DNA from: Clostridia bacterium | GTDB taxonomy: Bacteria > Bacillota > Clostridia > Christensenellales > CAG-138 | Direction: 5' to 3' | Length of the DNA stretch: 64,000 bases | Assembly (NCBI GenBank): GCA_003246365.1 | Contig: QKAN01000125.1 | Coordinates: 1-64,000, forward strand | Program-made: the position numbers and the translations under genes | Notes under the pieces: generated by a model | Seen by the model: the letters and a program-made list of their open reading frames with translations, nothing else | Database searches by the model: none | What the model was told of the DNA's origin: nothing | In this document: positions 58,740-64,000 of the stretch, one piece after another | How positions within the stretch are numbered: position 1 is the first letter of the stretch | How the letters are laid out: each line of letters opens with the position of its first letter

Positions 58740-59948
58740 ATGGATTCACCCATACAAGTTCAAAGCGAGGTCGGCAAACTTCGCCGTGTGCTGTTGCACC
58801 GGCCCGGACAGGAGCTTGAAAACCTCATGCCGCAATATCTCTCGCGGCAGCTTTTTGAGGACATCCCCTATCTCACGCATGCACGCGAGGAACACGACGA
58901 GTTTACCGCGACGCTGCGCAGCTGCGGTGTAGAGGTGTTCTATCTTTTGGACCTCGTCGAGGAGGCGATTTCAAACACTGGGACGCAGGAGCAGTTTGTT
59001 GACGACTTCATTGCGGAAATCGGTCTGTCCGCACGCGGGGTTGAAAACGCGGTGCGGAACTATCTAATCGACATGTCCGTTGCAGAAATGCTGTGCGCTA
59101 TGTCCCGCGGAATCCGGAAGAGCGATTTGGGACGCCGCGAACAGAAGCACCTTGTCGACTATATTGACGACGCGTATCCCTTTTTCGTCGATCCGATGCC
59201 GAACCTCTATTTTACGCGCGATCCATTCTTTATGGTGGGCGGCGGCGTCTGCATCTCCAGCATGGCAAACCCTGTGCGTGCGCGGGAAACGTTGTTTGGG
59301 CAGTATCTGTTTAAAAACCATCCTGTCTACCGCAACACGCCAATCCTGCATGAACGGAGCGATCCGTTTTCTATCGAGGGCGGCGATGTACTCGTTCTTT
59401 CAAAGGAAATTATCGCAATCGGCATATCACAGCGAACCGACCCGCACGCAGTGGAAGCGCTCGCAGATCGGCTTATCTGCGAAGAAACCGGCATCCGGCG
59501 TGTGCTCGCGATCGATATTCCCAAAATTCGATCCTATATGCATCTCGATACAGTCATGACGATGGTCGACGTAGACAAGTTTACGATTCATCCGTCGATT
59601 CTGCCGACGCTCAAACTGTTTTCCCTCACAAAACGAAACGGGAAACTCGCCATTGAGCCGGAAAAACACAAGTTTGAGAACGTGTTGGCAGAGGCGCTGC
59701 ATCAGGAAAAAGTAACGTTGATTCACTGCGGCGGCGGCAGCGCAATCGACGCCGCACGCGAACAATGGAACGACGGAACCAACACCCTCGCGGTTGCGCC
59801 GGGCGAGGTCATCGCCTTTTCGCGCAATTATGTGACCAATCGCATCCTCCGGGATCACGGAATCACCGTGCATGAAATTCCATCCGCCGAACTCTCCCGC
59901 GGGCGCGGCGGGCCGCGATGTATGAGTATGCCACTCTGGCGGGAGTAA
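58740..59948 (+). CDS. arcA: Arginine deiminase
   Basis: It converts arginine to citrulline and ammonia. The 402-residue protein has FTRDPFFMVGGG, EGGDVLVL, HLDTVMTMVD and the nucleophile Cys394 in GGPRCMSMPL near the C terminus. Start ATG follows AGGAGG. Neither arcB (ornithine carbamoyltransferase), arcC (carbamate kinase) nor arcD (antiporter) is adjacent, so it is an orphan here. The last eight codons lie inside a 51-base tandem repeat that continues past the stop codon. Confidence 0.95.
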   Translation: MDSPIQVQSEVGKLRRVLLHRPGQELENLMPQYLSRQLFEDIPYLTHAREEHDEFTATLRSCGVEVFYLLDLVEEAISNTGTQEQFVDDFIAEIGLSARGVENAVRNYLIDMSVAEMLCAMSRGIRKSDLGRREQKHLVDYIDDAYPFFVDPMPNLYFTRDPFFMVGGGVCISSMANPVRARETLFGQYLFKNHPVYRNTPILHERSDPFSIEGGDVLVLSKEIIAIGISQRTDPHAVEALADRLICEETGIRRVLAIDIPKIRSYMHLDTVMTMVDVDKFTIHPSILPTLKLFSLTKRNGKLAIEPEKHKFENVLAEALHQEKVTLIHCGGGSAIDAAREQWNDGTNTLAVAPGEVIAFSRNYVTNRILRDHGITVHEIPSAELSRGRGGPRCMSMPLWRE

Positions 59949-60076
59949 ACGCTACTGCGCATAAAATTGCAGATGAGCATGCCGCTCTGGCGGGAGTAAA
60001 CGCCACTGCCCATAAAATTGAAGATGAGTATGCCGCTCTGGTGGGAGTAAACGCTACTGCGCATAAAATTGCAGAT
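59924..60076 (+). repeat. Three tandem copies of a 51-base repeat covering the end of arcA
   Basis: Copies at 59924-59974, 59975-60025 and 60026-60076, differing at a few positions. Copy 1 includes the C-terminal MPLWRE and stop codon of arcA; copies 2 and 3 repeat the same tail in the same frame (MSMPLWRE-stop, MSMPLWWE-stop) without the catalytic Cys. Another frame stays open across all three copies and would give 17-residue repeats (GVNATAHKIAD), but it has no convincing start site. Confidence 0.85.
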
Positions 60077-60157
60077 GCGTATTCGCTTCGACAGGAGCCG
60101 TTTTCAATCTATTTTTAGCCGATATATTTCAAAAAATATGCGGATATATCGAATAAA

Positions 60158-60182
60158 ATCGCAAAACTGAGGTTTTTGCGAT
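60158..60182. promoter_or_regulatory. Palindromic hairpin upstream of the DUF1015 promoter
   Basis: ATCGCAAAA / TTTTGCGAT with a seven-base loop, nine bases before the -35 element of the next promoter. Without a T-run it is more likely an operator than an arcA terminator. Confidence 0.45.
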
Positions 60183-60190
60183 AGATATTA

Positions 60191-60219
60191 TTGAAAGCAA
60201 AAAAAATATAAGGTATAAT
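60191..60219 (+). promoter_or_regulatory. Promoter of the DUF1015 gene
   Basis: TTGAAA (60191-60196), 17 A-rich bases, TATAAT (60214-60219). The start point near 60226 gives a leader of about 100 bases before the ATG at 60328. Confidence 0.65.
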
Positions 60220-60327
60220 ACCCGCATTACGTTTAAAGTGCGGAAGAATGCCGTCGAACCGGAGGAGCGACCGGACGAACGGAACGAAAAATTAAAATTC
60301 AGCGTTTTGAAGAGGGGAAGCAAAGCT

Positions 60328-61653
60328 ATGGAAGACCGGTATCGTAACAACGTTGCAGTGCAGGTGCCGCGCGTATTACTGCCGAAAAGGGGCACGGATT
60401 ACTATAAATGGGCGGTTGTCGCATGCGATCAATATACGTCCCAGCCGCAATATTGGGAAGAAGTGAAGCGCATTGTCGGCAAAGCGCCGTCTACGCTGGA
60501 ACTCATTTTACCGGAAGCATATCTGGAAAAGCCGGGCGAAGCGGAGCGCATCGCAAACATTAAAACGCATATGCGCGAGTACCTCGACAAAGGAATTTTG
60601 GAAGAGAAACCACAGGGATTCGTGCTGGTCACCCGCACGGCGGGCGGCGTTACGCGCACCGGCCTGATGATGGGTCTCGACCTTGAAGCATATGACTACA
60701 CAAAAGGATCGACCACATTGATCCGCGCGTCGGAAGGCACAATCGTTTCCCGCATTCCGCCGCGTCTCAGAATTCGCGAAGGCGCGCCGATTGAGCTTCC
60801 GCATATTCTCGTGCTCATCGACGACCCGGACCGCACGGTTATTGAGCCGCTTGCGCAAAAGAAAGCGAAGCTTTCGCGCCTGTATGACACCGACCTTATG
60901 CTCGACGGCGGACATATCACCGGACATCTTGTCGACGCAGAGGACGACATTCTCGGCGTATTGAACGCGCTCGACGCGCTCAAAGACGAAGAACGCTTTG
61001 AAAAGGCATATGGCGTTCGCGAGCCCATGCTTTTTGCGATGGGCGACGGCAACCACAGCTTCGCAACCGCAAAGGCAAACTGGGAAAAAATTAAAGAAAC
61101 ACTGCCGGAAAGCGAACGCGAAAACCATCCCGCGCGCTATGCGCTCGTCGAGGTGGAAAACGTTCACGACGAAGGCATTATATTTGAACCGATTCACCGC
61201 GTTCTGTTCGGAACCAGCGGAAACCGCGCGATCGAAACCATACTGCGCCACCTGAAAGCGCAGAATGACTGCGCGCGCGTGGAACTCGGCCGCATGCCCT
61301 GCGCACAGAGCGGGGACACGCACATCATGCCGTTTATTACGGGCGAAGTAGAAGGCGCGTTCATCGTCAGCTGTCCGTCGTCCCAGCTCGCGGTCGGCAC
61401 ACTGCAAGCCGCGCTGGACGAAACGATTAAAGAAATCTGCGGCTGCGAAATTGACTATATCCACGGCGCGGACGTGGTAAAAGAACTTGCGCGCAAAGGC
61501 GGCGCAATTGGTTTCCTGCTGCCCGCGCTGGAAAAAGGCGAGTTTTTCACGACCGTTGTTCGGGACGGCGCGCTGCCGAGAAAAACCTTCTCCATGGGCG
61601 AAGCAAACGAGAAGCGCTATTATCTCGAATGCCGTTCACTCGAGAAGAAGTAA
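60328..61653 (+). CDS. DUF1015-family protein
   Basis: The 441-residue protein matches the DUF1015 family of unknown function. VPRVLLPKRGTDYYKWAVVACDQYTSQPQYW opens the domain, LMLDGGHITGHLV and the central AMGDGNHSFATAKANWE (GDGNHS) block are hallmarks. No signal peptide or membrane helix. ATG 60328 is chosen over an upstream extension because GAGGGGAA lies before it. Only 60 bases from the aspartate kinase gene and probably co-transcribed. Function is not established. Confidence 0.88.
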   Translation: MEDRYRNNVAVQVPRVLLPKRGTDYYKWAVVACDQYTSQPQYWEEVKRIVGKAPSTLELILPEAYLEKPGEAERIANIKTHMREYLDKGILEEKPQGFVLVTRTAGGVTRTGLMMGLDLEAYDYTKGSTTLIRASEGTIVSRIPPRLRIREGAPIELPHILVLIDDPDRTVIEPLAQKKAKLSRLYDTDLMLDGGHITGHLVDAEDDILGVLNALDALKDEERFEKAYGVREPMLFAMGDGNHSFATAKANWEKIKETLPESERENHPARYALVEVENVHDEGIIFEPIHRVLFGTSGNRAIETILRHLKAQNDCARVELGRMPCAQSGDTHIMPFITGEVEGAFIVSCPSSQLAVGTLQAALDETIKEICGCEIDYIHGADVVKELARKGGAIGFLLPALEKGEFFTTVVRDGALPRKTFSMGEANEKRYYLECRSLEKK

Positions 61654-61713
61654 ACGAGTAATTTATGAATCACGCGGCGCGCGACGCCGTAGTTTAGAAA
61701 CGAGGAAAACCCA

Positions 61714-63030
61714 GTGGCAGTAAAGACAGTAAAATTTGGCGGAACAAGTCTCTGCAACGCAGAGAATTTCACCAAGGTCAAGAACATCATCATGGCGGAT
61801 AAAGCGCGCAAATATGTGGTTCCCTCCGCGCCGGGCAAACGCTTTCCCGGTGATGAGAAGATCACCGACTTGCTGTATCTTTGTTATGCGAAAAATTCAA
61901 ACGGTCTTTCGTTTGACGACACCTATGCGCAAATTACCGAGCGCTATGTTGCCATTGAAACCGAGCTGGGTTTAAAAACCAACATTGCGGCGGAGCTTTC
62001 CGCCATCAAGAAAAACATCATTGCAGGGGCGAGCGAAGATTATATCGCTAGCCGCGGCGAATACCTCAGCGGAATGCTGCTGGCGGATTTTCTTGGTTTT
62101 GATTTTTACGATGCTGCGGAGCTCATCAGTTTCCACGCCGACGGAACCTATGACGACGAAACCACGCAAAAGTGGACGCAGAAGCTTGCGGAAACGCAGA
62201 ACGTCGTCGTTCCCGGTTTTTACGGCCGCAAACGCGACGGCAGCATTAAAACCTTTTCACGCGGCGGCAGCGACATTACCGGCGCAATCGTCGCCCGCGC
62301 CGTGCAAGCGGACGTTTACGAAAACTGGACGGACGTAAGCGGATTTCTCATGGCCGACCCGCGCATTGTGGAAAACCCCAAGGTAATCTCGGTGGTCACC
62401 TATTCCGAACTGCGCGAGCTTAGCTACATGGGCGCAACCGTTCTGCATGAAGATTCCATATTCCCCGTTCGCCGCGCGCAGATTCCGATTAATGTGCGCA
62501 ACACGAACCGTCCCGAAGACGAAGGCACGATGGTCATTCCGGACGCGTTCCTGAAGTATTATAAGCGCGAAGGCGTTCTCACGGGCGTCGCCGGACGCAA
62601 AGGCTTTACCGTCATCACCGTATATAAAGACAACATGCACAACGAGGTCGGTTTCGGTTATCGCCTGCTTCGCGTTCTGGACCGCTACAACATTTCGTTT
62701 GAGCACGTACCCAGCGGCATCGACACCATGAGCCTTGTTGTTTCCGACGGAAAGCTCAAAGAGCACCTCGAACAGGTGCTGCGCGAGATTCAGCGGGACT
62801 GCGAACCGCAGAGCATTGAAGTGCATTCCAACATGGCGCTTGTCGCAACGGTTGGCAAAGGCATGATCCACTCCCTCGGCGTCGCAGCGCGGCTTTTCGG
62901 TGCGCTGTATGAAGCGGGCGTCAACGTTCGCATGATCGACCAGGGTTCATCGGAGATGAACATTATCGTCGGCATCGAAAACGACGACCTCAACAACGCA
63001 GTCAAAGCCATCTATCACGCGTTTGCGTAA
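61714..63030 (+). CDS. lysC: Aspartate kinase
   Basis: First step of lysine, threonine and methionine biosynthesis. The 438-residue protein has the kinase signature KFGGTSLCNAENF at residues 6-18, SRGGSDITGA for substrate binding, and two ACT domains (about 300-438) for feedback control. GTG start at 61714 after GAGGAA. The segment after the first motif (VVPSAPGKRFPGDEKITDLLY) is in the pattern of the monofunctional group found in Clostridia. Ends at a strong terminator. Confidence 0.94.
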   Translation: MAVKTVKFGGTSLCNAENFTKVKNIIMADKARKYVVPSAPGKRFPGDEKITDLLYLCYAKNSNGLSFDDTYAQITERYVAIETELGLKTNIAAELSAIKKNIIAGASEDYIASRGEYLSGMLLADFLGFDFYDAAELISFHADGTYDDETTQKWTQKLAETQNVVVPGFYGRKRDGSIKTFSRGGSDITGAIVARAVQADVYENWTDVSGFLMADPRIVENPKVISVVTYSELRELSYMGATVLHEDSIFPVRRAQIPINVRNTNRPEDEGTMVIPDAFLKYYKREGVLTGVAGRKGFTVITVYKDNMHNEVGFGYRLLRVLDRYNISFEHVPSGIDTMSLVVSDGKLKEHLEQVLREIQRDCEPQSIEVHSNMALVATVGKGMIHSLGVAARLFGALYEAGVNVRMIDQGSSEMNIIVGIENDDLNNAVKAIYHAFA

Positions 63031-63046
63031 AGAAATAAATCGACTG

Positions 63047-63076
63047 AAAGCTCTCCCTTTCGGGAGAGCTTTTTTA
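63047..63076 (+). terminator. Terminator after aspartate kinase
   Basis: AAAGCTCTCCC / GGGAGAGCTTT with a TTTC loop and TTTTTTA tail. Confidence 0.9.
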
Positions 63077-63097
63077 TGTTTCACACATTTCGAGACA

Positions 63098-63126
63098 TTG
63101 ACAGGCATATTTTTCAGGACTATCAT
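63098..63126 (+). promoter_or_regulatory. Consensus-like promoter of the small hypothetical gene
   Basis: TTGACA (63098-63103), 17 bases, TATCAT (63121-63126), about 45 bases before the ATG. Confidence 0.7.
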
Positions 63127-63172
63127 GATGGCGTAAGAAAGACTCATCTCAATAAAACGGAAGTGATCAGTC

Positions 63173-63400
63173 ATGTCCCTCAAAGATATCCGTTCCGGCG
63201 CGCCGGTGGATTGGAGCGACCCGGAACAGGCCTCTGTTCAGGCAAGAATCGATGTGCTCCGAGAAATCAGCACCCACACCTCCATGTCGTATTCCGAAAA
63301 AGAAAAGCTGGTAAGAAAACAGTTGTCCATTCACGACAAGAGCAACGCGCCAAACAAACCCGACGAACAGAAAAAAACCAGTCAAAATTGGGACATATGA
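63173..63400 (+). CDS. Small hypothetical protein
   Basis: A 75-residue hydrophilic protein with no recognised domain, signal peptide or membrane segment. It is rich in charged residues and ends with a Lys/Gln/Pro tail (NKPDEQKKTSQNWDI). It has its own good promoter, a weak ribosome site and a terminator, so it is likely a real single-gene unit. Function unknown. Confidence 0.65.
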   Translation: MSLKDIRSGAPVDWSDPEQASVQARIDVLREISTHTSMSYSEKEKLVRKQLSIHDKSNAPNKPDEQKKTSQNWDI

Positions 63401-63405
63401 GATGC

Positions 63406-63436
63406 AAAAAACTCTCCTGAAAGGGAGAGTTTTTTG
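63406..63436. terminator. Bidirectional terminator
   Basis: AAAAACTCTCC / GGAGAGTTTTT hairpin with short loop and T-runs on both strands; shared with the convergent zinc-ribbon gene. Confidence 0.8.
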
Positions 63437-63454
63437 TGTGCTAAGTCAAATTAT

Positions 63455-63979
63455 CTATTTTCCGGTGTTTCGGATTCGCCCGATTGCAATTTTCAGACCG
63501 TATCCCGCGATTGGCGCAAAGCAAAACAACCCCGCCGCCCAGCTGCGCTGCAAAAAGAGCGCCGCGGTACAGACCGCACAATAAATGAGCGCGAATAGCT
63601 TGAGACTTCTGCCGTAGCGGTCATCCATCAATAAAACCCAAACGCCGACAAACGGGAAAAGCACGGTCAGCACAACCATGCCAACGATGGACGGCGTAGA
63701 ACGCACCGGATTATCCTGCACAGGAGTTTCAGCGAATGAACGCGCCTGCGGAACAAGCCGCTGTCCGCAATCCGGACAATAGACCCCGAACGATTTTTCA
63801 CCGCAATTCGGGCAGACGCGCGGTTTTTCTCCCGCCTTTACGCCGCAATTCGGGCAATAGCCAGACTGAAACCGCGTTTCGCAATTTTCGCATACATGCT
63901 CAAATTCCCGCGCGCCGCAGTTGGAACAGACGGATGCGCCGTCGTCATTGGACGCATCGCAATAGGTGCAAATCTTCAT
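63455..63979 (-). CDS. Double zinc-ribbon membrane protein
   Basis: The 174-residue protein has four CxxC-based zinc ribbons in the first 72 residues (CTYCDAS...CSNCG, CENC...CPNCG, CPNCG...CPDCG), a spacer with Pro and Thr, and two hydrophobic helices (about 97-117 and 128-145). A third weaker segment follows. It has the same ribbon-then-membrane order as the protein at 154-2325 but lacks the large outer domain. Function unknown. GGAGG precedes the ATG at the right distance. Confidence 0.87.
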   Translation of the reverse strand: MKICTYCDASNDDGASVCSNCGAREFEHVCENCETRFQSGYCPNCGVKAGEKPRVCPNCGEKSFGVYCPDCGQRLVPQARSFAETPVQDNPVRSTPSIVGMVVLTVLFPFVGVWVLLMDDRYGRSLKLFALIYCAVCTAALFLQRSWAAGLFCFAPIAGYGLKIAIGRIRNTGK

Positions 63980-64000
63980 GATTCCTCCGCGTTCGATTGA

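Noticed and set aside
59924-60076. CRISPR array
   Set aside because: The three copies are directly adjacent with no spacers and no cas genes are near.
59918-60118. 66-codon plus-strand frame with three 17-residue repeats over the arcA tail
   Set aside because: No ribosome binding site before its start, it overlaps the end of arcA, and differences between copies are mostly non-synonymous. I list the DNA repeat but not a gene.

Overview
Organism. The window looks like one contiguous chromosomal stretch of an anaerobic Gram-positive bacterium of the Clostridia type. Signs of this are a trimeric electron-bifurcating [FeFe] hydrogenase set, lipoproteins with LxxC boxes, AGGAGG-type ribosome binding sites, many TTGACA-N17-TATAAT promoters, ECF vitamin/nucleoside-type transporters and repeated zinc-ribbon membrane proteins. 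Base composition is fairly GC-rich for that group. I cannot name a genus. I see no rRNA, tRNA, CRISPR array, phage, transposase or plasmid gene.

Layout. 0.1-6 kb: zinc-ribbon surface protein, small hypothetical, flavin reductase, divergent HtrA protease and a secreted polysaccharide deacetylase. 6-21 kb: a nucleoside/S-adenosylmethionine island. It holds a GntR regulator, two SAM hydroxide adenosyltransferase (DUF62) paralogues flanking a fused EcfA-A' ATPase and EcfT, a UPF0397-type S component, a BMP-type purine nucleoside ABC importer (lipoprotein, ATPase, two permeases), two nucleoside hydrolases, a nucleoside phosphorylase and a PfkB sugar/nucleoside kinase. 21-31 kb: a quinone reductase-like flavoprotein, M20 amidohydrolase, metallo-beta-lactamase-fold hydrolase, TetR regulator, beta-lactamase-like hydrolase, SH3b surface protein, O-antigen-ligase-like protein, a 56-residue lipoprotein with its own promoter, a sugar nucleotidyltransferase and GalE. 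31.4-40 kb: a ten-gene hydrogenase operon in which HndA/B/C/D subunits are interleaved with a putative sensory [FeFe] hydrogenase homologue, two GHKL ATPases, two DRTGG-type proteins and a PHP phosphoesterase. 40-48.6 kb: YhbY, a membrane protein with a sigma-region-2-like head, a FAD protein, Ohr, an internally duplicated helical protein, an SRPBCC protein, and the trxB-glmM-nth-obgE run. 48.7-58.5 kb: membrane glycosyltransferase, methyltransferase, Crp/Fnr regulator divergent from a DMT transporter, serine hydrolase and C69 peptidase, EamA transporter, two HAD phosphatases and a flavoprotein. 58.7-64 kb: orphan arginine deiminase whose 3' end is triplicated in a 51-bp tandem repeat, DUF1015 protein, aspartate kinase, a small hypothetical and a second zinc-ribbon membrane protein.

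How the genes fit together. The 6-21 kb island can be read as one salvage route. SAM or nucleosides enter through the ECF and BMP transporters, DUF62 enzymes cleave SAM to adenosine and methionine, nucleoside hydrolases and the phosphorylase release bases, and the PfkB kinase captures the sugar. The substrate of the ECF system is my inference. The hydrogenase operon couples NADH/ferredoxin oxidation to H2 production and carries its own likely redox-sensing and signalling module.

Most gene starts were chosen by ribosome binding site and overlap with the upstream stop codon; several long upstream extensions were trimmed because a promoter or the previous gene lies inside them.
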